A DNA stretch of 63,008 nucleotides, from NCBI GenBank assembly GCA_013289955.1, contig JABCYZ010000038.1, positions 1 to 63,008 of the forward strand, given 5' to 3'. Source of the DNA: Acidobacteriota bacterium (lineage in GTDB: Bacteria; Acidobacteriota; Terriglobia; Acidiferrales; UBA7541). This document shows, piece after piece, positions 37,172 to 46,124 of this stretch (positions within the stretch are counted from its first letter, which is position 1; every line of letters starts with the position of its first letter). The notes under the pieces were generated by a model. The model made no database searches and had not been told where the DNA came from. It saw nothing but the letters and a program-made list of their open reading frames with translations. Both the position numbers and the translations under genes were made by a program.

Positions 37172-39382
37172 TCAGAAGCTGGGATGCTTGGCAAGTCTCC
37201 ACGACCACATCAGAAACGAAGTCGATGTAAGGTCGATGGCCGGTTCGGTCGTCGTGAAGGACTGCATATTGTCCTGATACACGGCTTTTTCTGAAGCGTC
37301 GAACGCGCCCGCGTTTCCGTTGAATTTTTTGAACGTGTCCACTCCGTTTGCCGGGCACAGGATCATGCCGTCGACGACGCCCGACGTGGCGGAATCCGAT
37401 GGACCTTCTGTAGCAGCGCCCCAGAGTACAGGAATACCTCCACTGGTTCCGTCCAGGGCGCCCGCTAGATTGGCCACCTGATGCTGGATGCAGTTAGGAA
37501 ACGTGGTGCCGTCGCCGACGATAAAGGAGGATCCCCAGGAATTCGTGCCCAATATGTTTGCGAGCCATCGCTCGGAATAAGTGTCATAGCCCTTGGACTG
37601 CGTCAGGTAATACGCCTCGCTGGCCATCACCGCCAGGCCCGCGCCGTGCGAAGTCGTATCGCCGGAGCTCCATTCGTAGCCGAAGCCCCAAGGATCCGTC
37701 GCGGCTTGGTCGATCGCGTCAGACACTTGCTGCAAGAACTGTTTTCGGATGCCCGATTGCGAAACGGCCAGACCGCCAGGATTTCCGGCCATTTCCAGGG
37801 CGCGATACAGTTCGAAGTGCGCGAGGCCGCTTACGTCGTAGAGGTTTAGCGTGTCTGCAAATCCCGGCTCGTAGATCGTGGTGATGTAATTGTTGGCGAA
37901 TTGCGCGGCTTCTTTCAGATAGTCCATCGGATTTGTGTGCGGCAATCCGGCAGGAAGGTTTTTGGCCCCACCAGCGGATTCGAGGGCGAAGTACAGTTCG
38001 GTTGCGCCAAGCTCCATGTCGTCTTCCCAGACGTTTTCGGGATAACCGTCAAACGGAGCGATAGTCAGCAGGCAATTCGTGCAGGAGCCCGAATCGACCG
38101 TTGGCGCGGGATCCGGAAACGAAGTATTTGCGAGTGCGAAAATATCTTCCGCATTCTTGAGGCACTTATTGGCAAGAGTCGGGTTTGTCGTGTGATTCAG
38201 CTGGTAGCACAATGCGAAGTCCGCAGCCAAACGGCCGGCAAGATTTGGACTGATGGGCGAACCTGCTGGCCCTGCCACGTAGACCGGACGATTGCAGATA
38301 TAGAACGTCGTGAGCGGATCGCAAGGTTGCGGATCTCCGGGTTGTTCGAAATTGTCGGCCGCTTGCGGAAGTGTCCAGATATCGTACTCAGTGATGAGGC
38401 AATAGGGGCTTGAAAATGTTCCGCCGCAGTTGGGGTTGGCTGAACTGGGGTCGCCTTCACCGTAGTAGTTCCAGTCTTGCGTGTTGTCGACCTGGTAGTA
38501 AAGCGTTTGCGTCTTGTCGTCCCACATTTTCAGCAACCAGTTGACGCCAAAATTGGCTTCGCTCGTGAAGTCGGAGGACGCCGGCGCCCCCGGATGGCTA
38601 TTGCCTACGAAAGAGACGGAGCCCGGGGGCGCGGAAGGATTCACCTGCGCGTACGCCCCCATCTGGTTCGGAAAATCGCGAATCCCGATCTGCATGAGCG
38701 CCGCGGTATAACTGGTGGTTTGGACGTATTTCTCATAGTCGCCGGCGTCCCACCAACCTCCGGACGCATCGATGTTCGGAAGCTTCTGGGACACGAGCGG
38801 CGGAGCGGGCGGAACGTTGTTGATGAAGTCGTTGGCATCGAGCGGAGGCGTCTGGTAAACGTGCGCGTTTTCGTCTTTCAGGTGGCCCGGAGCCGTGCGC
38901 AGCGCGTTACGAACAAAATTTGCGCCGTCGCGTTGCGTTTCGTAAAAAAACAAGGTGTTTAGGAGCAAGCCGGAATAGAGCGCCTCGGGGCAATCCACGG
39001 CAAACTGCGGCGAAACGGCATTTGCGGGCCCGGACACGGAAATGCTGTAAAGGTCGCCTCCGGCAACCGCAAAGTCGACAGCGTAGACGTTGTACGTTTC
39101 CGTCTTGCTGTGGCTCCAGGTGCCAAGCAGGGTCCCGACGTGGGAAGAATAGGCAGGAGCGCCCTTCGAGTTGAGCACCTTGAAGGTCGCGCCGATTTCG
39201 GCGACCTTGGACATCAGGTACGCACGAAAAGGCGTCTCGCCGCTCTCATAGCCAACTTGATTGACGCGCACGTAGGCGGATTGCGCCCGTGCCAGCGCCG
39301 GGAACACAACCAGAGCAAGCAGTGCGCCGGCGATCCTAACGAGTGGAATACGGAACAAGAAGCGGGGGTTGGAAGAGAACAT
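37172..39382 (-). CDS. glycoside hydrolase family 9 endoglucanase/cellulase
   Basis: About 736 residues. Signal peptide (RIAGALLALVVFPALARA-Q), an N-terminal Ig-like CelD_N domain (SAYVRVNQVGYESGETPFRA), then the (alpha/alpha)6 GH9 domain. The catalytic Asp pair is in GGWWDAGDYEKY (D212 and D215), and the general acid Glu713 is in SFTTTEPAIDLTS near the C-terminus. Expected to cleave beta-1,4-glucans outside the cell. ATG 39382 is chosen over TTG 39466: GGCCAGGAGG lies just upstream. It has its own promoter with an operator-like palindrome. Confidence 0.9.
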   Translation of the reverse strand: MFSSNPRFLFRIPLVRIAGALLALVVFPALARAQSAYVRVNQVGYESGETPFRAYLMSKVAEIGATFKVLNSKGAPAYSSHVGTLLGTWSHSKTETYNVYAVDFAVAGGDLYSISVSGPANAVSPQFAVDCPEALYSGLLLNTLFFYETQRDGANFVRNALRTAPGHLKDENAHVYQTPPLDANDFINNVPPAPPLVSQKLPNIDASGGWWDAGDYEKYVQTTSYTAALMQIGIRDFPNQMGAYAQVNPSAPPGSVSFVGNSHPGAPASSDFTSEANFGVNWLLKMWDDKTQTLYYQVDNTQDWNYYGEGDPSSANPNCGGTFSSPYCLITEYDIWTLPQAADNFEQPGDPQPCDPLTTFYICNRPVYVAGPAGSPISPNLAGRLAADFALCYQLNHTTNPTLANKCLKNAEDIFALANTSFPDPAPTVDSGSCTNCLLTIAPFDGYPENVWEDDMELGATELYFALESAGGAKNLPAGLPHTNPMDYLKEAAQFANNYITTIYEPGFADTLNLYDVSGLAHFELYRALEMAGNPGGLAVSQSGIRKQFLQQVSDAIDQAATDPWGFGYEWSSGDTTSHGAGLAVMASEAYYLTQSKGYDTYSERWLANILGTNSWGSSFIVGDGTTFPNCIQHQVANLAGALDGTSGGIPVLWGAATEGPSDSATSGVVDGMILCPANGVDTFKKFNGNAGAFDASEKAVYQDNMQSFTTTEPAIDLTSTSFLMWSWRLAKHPSF

Positions 39383-39406
39383 GGCTTCCTCCTGGCCGCG
39401 GGGACG

Positions 39407-39434
39407 GCCTGTATTAAATGGGTTTAATACAGGC
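39407..39434. promoter_or_regulatory. perfect 12-bp inverted repeat at the GH9 promoter (operator candidate)
   Basis: GCCTGTATTAAA and TTTAATACAGGC are exact inverted repeats separated by TGGG. The repeat lies three bases downstream of the -10 box, so it covers the expected transcription start and first 25 transcribed bases. This is a typical place for a dimeric repressor. The cognate regulator is unknown. Confidence 0.65.
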
Positions 39435-39437
39435 GAA

Positions 39438-39466
39438 ATACTGCTCCTTTGGGTTTGGCGTGTCAA
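39438..39466 (-). promoter_or_regulatory. sigma-70-like promoter of the GH9 gene
   Basis: On the minus strand TTGACA (39461-39466) and CAGTAT (39438-39443) are separated by 17 bases. The -35 is a perfect consensus and the -10 is weak (three of six), consistent with a controlled promoter. It points at the cellulase gene and is followed directly by the palindrome. Confidence 0.6.
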
Positions 39467-39669
39467 GCGAAGATTCGGAAATCCGAGCGAATCCGCCGGA
39501 GGGAGGCGCCGGGCAGGTTGGGAATCCGCGGGCCGCGGTAACCCGTAAGGAGCCGGGGGAAGGAGTAATGGGTCCGCACAGCCGGCCCCAGAAAAATTGC
39601 GCTTTACGCTGAAACTTTGGTAAAGTGCCGCGTCGGCTACCCAATCACTCCCCTGCCTCGGAGGGCCTA

Positions 39670-40548
39670 ATGAGCACTCTCGAATTGCGGCCGCTATCCA
39701 TTGGTGAGCTTCTCGACCGAACCTTTAGCCTTTACCGTCGTAACTTCCTGCTCTTTATCGGCATCTCCGCGATTCCTCAACTTTTGGTTCTGGCCTTTCA
39801 GCTTCTAGAAACATCTTTCATGCCCACGAGATTTCCGGTTCGGCCGCCGGGGTCCACGGAATTTCAAGCCGGGGCTTTCGATCTTTCCGGGGGCAGTTTG
39901 CTCGGAATCCTTGGGATTGGAATCGTGGCCTTCTTCATCTACGTCGTTGCGTATCTGTTTTCTCAAGGCGGTACAGTATTCGCCGTTTCCGAGCTTTATC
40001 TCGGGAGGACGACCACGATCGGGCAATCGCTCGGCCGGGTTCGTGGAGAGTTATGGTCTCTGTTCGGCGTAGTTTTTCTGAACGGCCTCGCGACCGGTGT
40101 CGCATTCCTTTTCCTGATCATCCCGGGAATTTATGTGGCGTGCCGGCTGTGCGTGTGCGTTCCTGCGGCACTTCTTGAAAACCTCGGTCCGCGTGACTCG
40201 CTCGAGCGCAGCTATGGCCTCACGCAAGAAAATGCCGGCCGCGCTTTTCTGATCTTTTTCCTCTATGTTGTGATTCTCTACGCAGCGCTATTCCTATTTG
40301 ATGTACCGTTCGCGATCGGCATACAGTTCGCGACGCACGATCCATCGATGATTCGTATCCTGACCGCGCTGATGCAAGTCGGGAACTTCGTCGCCGCGGT
40401 TTTGATTACGCCGGTGTTGACGATCGCCATGTCGATCTTCTACTTTGACTTGCGCGTCCGGAAGGAAGCATTCGATTTGCAGATGATGATGAATCCACTG
40501 GCGGGAGGAGTGCCCGCGCCACGGAACGCCACAAGCCTCTTGTCGTAA
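39670..40548 (+). CDS. polytopic membrane protein of the MoxR cluster
   Basis: About 292 residues. The N-terminal STLELRPLSIGELLDRTFSL, then YRRNFLLFIGI is a widespread bacterial membrane family related to the glycerophosphodiester-phosphodiesterase membrane domain. About six TM segments follow, e.g. GILGIGIVAFFIYVVAYLF and GVAFLFLIIPGIYVACRLC. GGAGG lies five bases before ATG 39670. It begins the run of MoxR-associated genes and ends 44 bases before the DUF4129 gene. Confidence 0.75.
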   Translation: MSTLELRPLSIGELLDRTFSLYRRNFLLFIGISAIPQLLVLAFQLLETSFMPTRFPVRPPGSTEFQAGAFDLSGGSLLGILGIGIVAFFIYVVAYLFSQGGTVFAVSELYLGRTTTIGQSLGRVRGELWSLFGVVFLNGLATGVAFLFLIIPGIYVACRLCVCVPAALLENLGPRDSLERSYGLTQENAGRAFLIFFLYVVILYAALFLFDVPFAIGIQFATHDPSMIRILTALMQVGNFVAAVLITPVLTIAMSIFYFDLRVRKEAFDLQMMMNPLAGGVPAPRNATSLLS

Positions 40549-40592
40549 ATGTTGTCGAAAAGCGCCGTCGTTCGTGTGTCCCAGGGCCGAGC

Positions 40593-41630
40593 ATGCCGAT
40601 AAGATTTAAGTGTTCCTTGTGTGCGCTCCTTTTTCTGTTTTTACCTATTGCTGGGCGCGCCGCGGCGGCAGCCCCGCAAAATTCCAATGCGTCCGTGACG
40701 GCCGGCAGCAATGTGTATTCGGATGCACCGTCGTTTGCGGCCGAGCTTTGGCGAATCGGAACGGCCATTGAAAAGGAAAGGGCCTATCCCCCCGGGCTCG
40801 CCGCCGTCCGCAAAGACCTGCCTTCCAATTGGGAACTTGACGCGAGCGAACACCACTACTCCCTTTCCGCGGAACCTTTGAGCAGCCTTCTGCGCGATGC
40901 GGAAGCGGGAAAAAAAGCCAAAACTATCGCCGCCAAAGCCGAAGAAGCGGCGCAATGGGCCTTCGATCTCGCCAATCAGGTGAAAGCCTATGCAGTGGCG
41001 CAAAACGGCGGGGACTCAAATGGCAAGGCCGCCTTGGATCGTATTCTTAGTCGTCGAGAATTCGGTGGCGTGAAGGGCCCTTCCGCGTGGGATCTCTTTC
41101 GCCAGCGGGTCATCCGGGAGATTCTCACTCTTCTGGGAAGTCTCTTCGAACAGATCGGCCGCTATCCCATGGGCGCAAAGGTCCTGTTCTGGCTAGTCAT
41201 TTTGGCCGTAGTGGTCTGGCTTGCGCTTGTGCTCTTCCGTTATTGGACCAGGCGCGCGGCCCTAGAAGAATTGCAGGCGCCGGAGGCGGTCGCCTACATC
41301 CGCACCTGGCAGGAATGGATTCAGGCGGCGCGCGAAGGGGCCGCGCGCGGAGATTTTCGAGAGGCGGTTCATTCCGCCTACTGGGCGGGCATCAGCTACC
41401 TCGAAGACTGCGAGGTGGTGCGGAAAGATCGCACCCGCACGCCGCGCGAGTACATGCGCCTGGTTTCCCTTGACACGCAACTCGCGGCCTCGGGCCGGAA
41501 AACGCGGGAGGCGCTCTCGTCTCTAACAATAATTCTTGAGCAGGTCTGGTACGGCAGGCGGCCGGCCAGCAATCAGGATTTTGCGAACGCTTTGCAAAGC
41601 GTTAAGGCGCTCGGATGCCAGCTCCAATAA
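40593..41630 (+). CDS. DUF4129-containing membrane protein
   Basis: 345 residues. Signal peptide (CALLFLFLPIAGRAAAA), a periplasmic helical part, one TM helix (VLFWLVILAVVVWLALVLF), then the cytosolic DUF4129 domain with GDFREAVHSAYWAGISYLED, ending SNQDFANALQSVKALG. In many phyla this protein sits beside MoxR, DUF58 and DUF4350 proteins. Its stop overlaps the start of the next gene by 16 bases. Confidence 0.8.
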   Translation: MPIRFKCSLCALLFLFLPIAGRAAAAAPQNSNASVTAGSNVYSDAPSFAAELWRIGTAIEKERAYPPGLAAVRKDLPSNWELDASEHHYSLSAEPLSSLLRDAEAGKKAKTIAAKAEEAAQWAFDLANQVKAYAVAQNGGDSNGKAALDRILSRREFGGVKGPSAWDLFRQRVIREILTLLGSLFEQIGRYPMGAKVLFWLVILAVVVWLALVLFRYWTRRAALEELQAPEAVAYIRTWQEWIQAAREGAARGDFREAVHSAYWAGISYLEDCEVVRKDRTRTPREYMRLVSLDTQLAASGRKTREALSSLTIILEQVWYGRRPASNQDFANALQSVKALGCQLQ

Positions 41631-42811
41631 CGGCAGCGGATCGAAAGATTTTGCTTATCGCGGTCGCCGTGCTCGTGGTGCTTACTGCGGGGCTCGCGTT
41701 TGTGGGCGGCGATCCCAAGGAATTGGGCACACCGGTTCCCTCGACCTATTCCGCCAATCCCGGCGGTGCGCGAGCCGCGTACTTGCTTCTCGAAGATTTG
41801 CATTACAAAGTGATGCGGTGGGAGCGGTCTCCTACAGAGATTCCCTCTGAGAATGGACTCGCCGTCCTGATTCTCGCCGATCCACTGGAAACACCGACGA
41901 AGGAGGAACAGAAAGCTCTTCAGCATTTCGTCGAAGAAGGCGGACAGGTGATTTTTACGGGAGGGCGCGTTAAGGCGTTTTTTCCCAAAGCGCAGGTTGA
42001 CGAGGAATTCCCCACCGGCGAATGGAAAACATTCTCGGCGGATGTCCCCAGCAACTACACAGCGGGCGCTCCGAAAATCGTCCTTCAAACAGGCGCTACC
42101 TGGAGGGAACCGGGCGCCAATCAGCTGCCGCTATACGGAGAAACTCAATCCCCCGTCGTTGTAAGCTGGCGGTTCGGAGCGGGCAGGATTCTGTGGTGGG
42201 CGTCGGCGACGCCGCTGACGAATTCAGGCATATCGCAGGAAGGGAACCTGAACCTGTTCCTGGATGCCATGAACTTTCCGGTGCGGGCCAAACAATTTAC
42301 CGTTCACATCTACTGGGATGAATATTTTCATGGGGAGCGGACATCGCTGTGGAGCTACGTGCGGAAGACTCCGGTGACGTGGGGACTGTTACAAATTTCG
42401 GTCCTCGGCCTACTTGTTTTATTTACATTTAGCCGGCGGAGCGGGCCAACCGTCTTGCCACCCGTCATCTCGAGGCTCGCCCCATTGGAATTTGTGGATA
42501 CGCTCGGAGGATTGTATGAGCGCGCGGGAGCCGAACCGGCGGTGGTGGGCTTTGTCTATCAGCGATTCCGTGCCACTCTTTCGAGGCAGCTGCGCATTTC
42601 TCTAAGCGCGGGCGACACGGAACTGGCAGACGCGGTCGAGAGCCGTCTGGGCTGGAAAGAGAGCGGCTTGAAAACGACTCTGGCGCGAGCCCTGGTGGCC
42701 AGCCGAGCCCGGAAGGTGGCGCCGGAGGAGGCGCTGGGTTTGGTCCAGGAACTGGAACGATACGAAGAGCAGCTTGGCTTGAAGAAGAAAATCGCAAAGG
42801 AGAAGTCCTGA
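41615..42811 (+). CDS. DUF4350-containing membrane protein
   Basis: 398 residues. N-terminal TM helix (KILLIAVAVLVVLTAGLAFV), then the DUF4350 domain (STYSANPGGARAAYLLLEDL and GAGRILWWASATPLTNSGIS), a second TM helix (LLQISVLGLLVLFTFSRRSG) and a C-terminal cytosolic part. It shares the DUF4350 fold with other members of MoxR clusters. It overlaps the DUF4129 gene by 16 bases and ends three bases before the MoxR gene. Confidence 0.8.
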   Translation: MPAPITAADRKILLIAVAVLVVLTAGLAFVGGDPKELGTPVPSTYSANPGGARAAYLLLEDLHYKVMRWERSPTEIPSENGLAVLILADPLETPTKEEQKALQHFVEEGGQVIFTGGRVKAFFPKAQVDEEFPTGEWKTFSADVPSNYTAGAPKIVLQTGATWREPGANQLPLYGETQSPVVVSWRFGAGRILWWASATPLTNSGISQEGNLNLFLDAMNFPVRAKQFTVHIYWDEYFHGERTSLWSYVRKTPVTWGLLQISVLGLLVLFTFSRRSGPTVLPPVISRLAPLEFVDTLGGLYERAGAEPAVVGFVYQRFRATLSRQLRISLSAGDTELADAVESRLGWKESGLKTTLARALVASRARKVAPEEALGLVQELERYEEQLGLKKKIAKEKS

Positions 42812-42813
42812 AC

Positions 42814-43761
42814 GTGGAAAACATCACACGCCTCGCCGAGCATGTTCGAACGGAAATGTCGAAGGTCATCGTTGGCCAACAGGAAACCATCAGCCAGCTG
42901 CTGCTGGTGCTGATTTGTGGCGGCCACGCGCTTATAGAAGGAGTCCCCGGGCTTGCCAAGACGCTCGCGGTGAAAACGCTGGCGCGCATTTGCGGCCTCG
43001 GCTTCCAGCGCGTGCAGTGCACCGCCGACCTGATGCCTGCCGACGTGATGGGCACCAACATCTTCAATCTGGCGACCAGCTCGTTTACCCTGCACCGCGG
43101 GCCCGTTTTTACAGATTTGTTGCTCGTCGACGAAATAAACCGAACTTCACCGCGCACGCAGGCGGCGCTTCTCGAGTCGATGGAGGAACGCCAGGTAACC
43201 ATCGACGGGACGCGTTACCCGCTCGGCGATAATTTCACGGTTTTTGCGACGCAAAACCCCATCGAGTTCGAGGGCACGTACCCCCTTCCCGAAGCGCAGC
43301 TGGACCGGTTCCTTCTCAAGATTCGCCTCGATTATCCTTCTGCCGCGGAAGAAGCGGACATTCTCGGCAGGTACGAGCAGGGCTTCGATCCCCGGCACTT
43401 GGACCGCGTTCCGATTGTCCCCGTTGAGCCGGCTTTGCTGGCAGCCGCGCGCCAAGATCTGAGCGCCGTGCGTATCGAGCCGACTTTGCGTCCTTATATC
43501 GTTACGCTGGTGCGCCGCACGCGCGATTGGCCGGCGTTATCGCTTGGTGCAAGTCCGCGCGCCGCGATCGGTCTTCTGTTTGTTGCGCGCGCCTTAGCCG
43601 GTATCGAAGGCCGCGACTTCCTCATTCCCGACGACATCAAAACTGCCGCCCTCCCGGTTCTGCGACATCGCGTCCTTCTGAAACCAGAGGCGGAACTCGA
43701 AGGATTGAATTCCGACCGCGTCATCGCCGAACTCCTTTCTACCGTCGAGGTTCCCAAGTGA
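42814..43761 (+). CDS. MoxR-family AAA+ ATPase
   Basis: 315 residues. Walker A G43-V-P-G-L-A-K-T50 and Walker B LLLVDEINR, sensor region FAQTQNP-like (ATQNPIEFEGTYPLPEAQLD), all MoxR-type AAA_3 features, plus the C-terminal lid (PSYPRAAIG-like GASPRAAIGLLFVARA). MoxR ATPases act as chaperone-like remodelers, usually with DUF58/VWA partners; the next gene is such a partner. GTG start at 42814 with AGGAG upstream. Its stop overlaps the next start in a GTGA arrangement. Confidence 0.92.
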   Translation: MENITRLAEHVRTEMSKVIVGQQETISQLLLVLICGGHALIEGVPGLAKTLAVKTLARICGLGFQRVQCTADLMPADVMGTNIFNLATSSFTLHRGPVFTDLLLVDEINRTSPRTQAALLESMEERQVTIDGTRYPLGDNFTVFATQNPIEFEGTYPLPEAQLDRFLLKIRLDYPSAAEEADILGRYEQGFDPRHLDRVPIVPVEPALLAAARQDLSAVRIEPTLRPYIVTLVRRTRDWPALSLGASPRAAIGLLFVARALAGIEGRDFLIPDDIKTAALPVLRHRVLLKPEAELEGLNSDRVIAELLSTVEVPK

Positions 43762-45155
43762 TTTATGCCGAACCGCTGGGCCCGACCTCCGTGATGGCGC
43801 GCGCCCGGAAGCAGGGAAGACTGCCCTTTGCCTTCGGCGCCAGATTCTTCGTGGCGCTGCTTCTCGGATTCGTGGCACTGGGTCCTGCGTGGTGGTTCAG
43901 GCAAGCAATTGCAGTCATGTTTTTGTGGGACGGTCTAGTCGTCGCCGCGTGGCTTTGGGATTTGTCGCGTCTTCCTCGCCCAGAGCAATTGGAAGTTCGC
44001 CGATCTTGGGAAAAAAGGCCGTGCCTCGGAGTGCCAGGCAGCGTCGCAGTGGAAATTCAAAATGGCGGAAACACCTCCATCCGTGTGCGCATCGTCGACG
44101 AAACGCCTGCGCAATTGCGCAGCGCGCCGCCCGACCTGTCACTGATCGCAAAAGCGCGCACCTCCGCCGAAGCCCGCTATCCCGTGATGCCGGCTGAACG
44201 CGGCGATACAAAGCTGGGCCGCATTTTTCTTCGCTATCAGTCGCCACTGGGATTCGCGGAACGGTGGGCTGTAGCCGAAACGCAGCAAACGATTCGCATA
44301 CTGCCAAATCTCGAACAGGCCAAGCGCCAATCGCTCTACTTGATCCGCAGCCGTCAAGCGGACCTCGAAAAGCGGCGGCGGCGCCAGCGCGGTATGGGCC
44401 GCGAGTTTGACAGCTTGCGGGAATACCGCGAAGGCGATGAGCTTCGCGACATCTCCTGGACGGCCACCGCCAGGCGCCGTCACTTGATCACGCGTGTCTT
44501 CCAGATGGAACGCAGCCAAAACGTGTGGCTGGTGCTCGATGCTGGCCGGCTGCTTCGCGCGCAGGTGCGCGAACCCGGCGACGCCCCGCGATTTTCAAAG
44601 CTGGATTATGCGGTGAACGCGGCGCTTTCGCTGGCTCAAGTGGCTCTTTATTGCGGCGACCGCGTGGGGTTGCTGGCTTATGGGCGCAAGGTCCAACAAA
44701 ATTTGTACGCCGGGCGCGGTGCCCACCATGTGCGCGCGATTGTCGAATCCCTCGCGCAGGTCAAAGCGGAAGCCTTCGAATCGGATCACGGTCGCGCCGT
44801 ACGAGCCCTGTTGAACGCACAGAAGCGGCGAAGCCTGGTCGTGTGGATCACGGATTTTGCCGAGACGGCGACGATTCCAGAAGTCATCGAGTATGCGATG
44901 CAATTGACCCCCCGGCACCTTGTGGTCTTTGCGGCGATGGGACAGCCGGACCTCAAGGCGCTCGCCGATACGATTCCCCGGTCGAGTGTGGACCTCTACC
45001 GCCACGGCGCTGCTCTGGAAATCTCGCAAAGACGCGATATTTTGATGCGCGGCTTGCGGCAGCGCGGCGTGCTGGCCCTCGAACTCATGCCGGGCATGCT
45101 GGCTAGTTCGCTCGTGACGCAATATTTGGATATTAAAGAACGCAGCCTGATCTAG
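43758..45155 (+). CDS. DUF58 (VWA-like) protein
   Basis: About 465 residues. Two N-terminal TM helices (FFVALLLGFVALGPAWWF and AIAVMFLWDGLVVAAWLW) precede a beta domain and the DUF58 core (GMGREFDSLREYREGDELRD, then ISWTATARRRHLITRVFQME). The VWA-like domain reads LVLDAGRLLR where D-x-S-x-S would be expected, so the metal site is probably lost. GTG 43758 overlaps the MoxR stop with GAGG seven bases upstream; the frame extends further into MoxR but not as DUF58. It is the usual MoxR partner. Confidence 0.88.
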   Translation: MIYAEPLGPTSVMARARKQGRLPFAFGARFFVALLLGFVALGPAWWFRQAIAVMFLWDGLVVAAWLWDLSRLPRPEQLEVRRSWEKRPCLGVPGSVAVEIQNGGNTSIRVRIVDETPAQLRSAPPDLSLIAKARTSAEARYPVMPAERGDTKLGRIFLRYQSPLGFAERWAVAETQQTIRILPNLEQAKRQSLYLIRSRQADLEKRRRRQRGMGREFDSLREYREGDELRDISWTATARRRHLITRVFQMERSQNVWLVLDAGRLLRAQVREPGDAPRFSKLDYAVNAALSLAQVALYCGDRVGLLAYGRKVQQNLYAGRGAHHVRAIVESLAQVKAEAFESDHGRAVRALLNAQKRRSLVVWITDFAETATIPEVIEYAMQLTPRHLVVFAAMGQPDLKALADTIPRSSVDLYRHGAALEISQRRDILMRGLRQRGVLALELMPGMLASSLVTQYLDIKERSLI

Positions 45156-45161
45156 ATTTTC

Positions 45162-46124
45162 TCAGGTCGTTTCCGGTTGCGGCAAACCAACGCGGGTCAG
45201 ATAAGTAACAAGAGCGGTGAGCAAGACGCCCGAAAGAAGAAATTTAAGAGGGATGGCAAGTCCTGAGGGAGACACAAATCCTTCGATGATTCCGGCGACG
45301 ATCAGCATGGGCACGATGCCTATCATCAGGCGCGCTGCACGTCCGCCAGCCAGCGCCAGAGATTCGCGCCTTGGCAGCAAGCCGGGAAAGAGCATGCCGC
45401 GCGCAATTTCCAGGCCGGCGCCGCCCGAGATGAAGATCGCCGGCAGCTCGAGTGCGCCGTGTCCCGCAACGAAACTCCATAGCTGGAGCGCCATCCCCGC
45501 TTGCCAAGTAGCCGCGCCGATCACGCCAATGAGCATGCCATTGGTCACCATCATGTTGATCGTCCCAAGTCCTGCGGTGATTCCCATCGCAAACGCCGTG
45601 AAGCACACCGCGAGGTTGTTGGTCATAATGCCCGAGGCGGCGAGCGGCTTGATAGTCACGATGGATTTCGTCCACATCTCGCGTTTCTCGATCGTCGCCA
45701 TCATCTCCGGTCCAAGCATGCGATGCGCGAAGGCCGGATCATGAATTGTCACGGCCCAGGTTGCGATCCCCGTTACCGTGAAAATGAGAAAAGCGAGAAA
45801 CGTCTGGGGGAAAGTTTCGCGAAAAACCTGCGGAAAGGTTTGCGTGTAGAAACGTACGAGCCCGCTGATTTTTTGCTTGTGGCCCATGTAAATAAGATTG
45901 TGCGCGCGTCCAAGAAGTTGATTGAGGTAAAACGACAGCTGTTTGCTGGTCACGTCCTCGCGGACGGTGGCGAGGTCGGAGGCTGTCTGGCGGTACAATA
46001 GGCCGAGTTCCTGCAATTCACGATGATCGAGGGCGGAGATTCCGCCCTTGTTTGACCGGTCGACAAGCTGTTCGAGCCTGGCCCAGTATGTTTTTCGTTT
46101 TTCCAGCCAGCGCGTGGAGATCAT
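45162..46124 (-). CDS. SpoIIM-family (stage II sporulation protein M-like) membrane protein
   Basis: About 320 residues. ISTRWLEKRKTYWARLEQLV starts the family, followed by a helical cytosolic part and five or so TM helices (e.g. TFLAFLIFTVTGIATWAVT, MLIGVIGAATWQAGMALQL, GIVPMLIVAGIIEGFVS). It is common near MoxR/RDD genes outside sporulating bacteria. ATG 46124 is chosen as the family start; ATG 46178 is possible but would overlap the RDD gene more. It is convergent with DUF58 and divergent from RDD. Confidence 0.8.
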   Translation of the reverse strand: MISTRWLEKRKTYWARLEQLVDRSNKGGISALDHRELQELGLLYRQTASDLATVREDVTSKQLSFYLNQLLGRAHNLIYMGHKQKISGLVRFYTQTFPQVFRETFPQTFLAFLIFTVTGIATWAVTIHDPAFAHRMLGPEMMATIEKREMWTKSIVTIKPLAASGIMTNNLAVCFTAFAMGITAGLGTINMMVTNGMLIGVIGAATWQAGMALQLWSFVAGHGALELPAIFISGGAGLEIARGMLFPGLLPRRESLALAGGRAARLMIGIVPMLIVAGIIEGFVSPSGLAIPLKFLLSGVLLTALVTYLTRVGLPQPETT

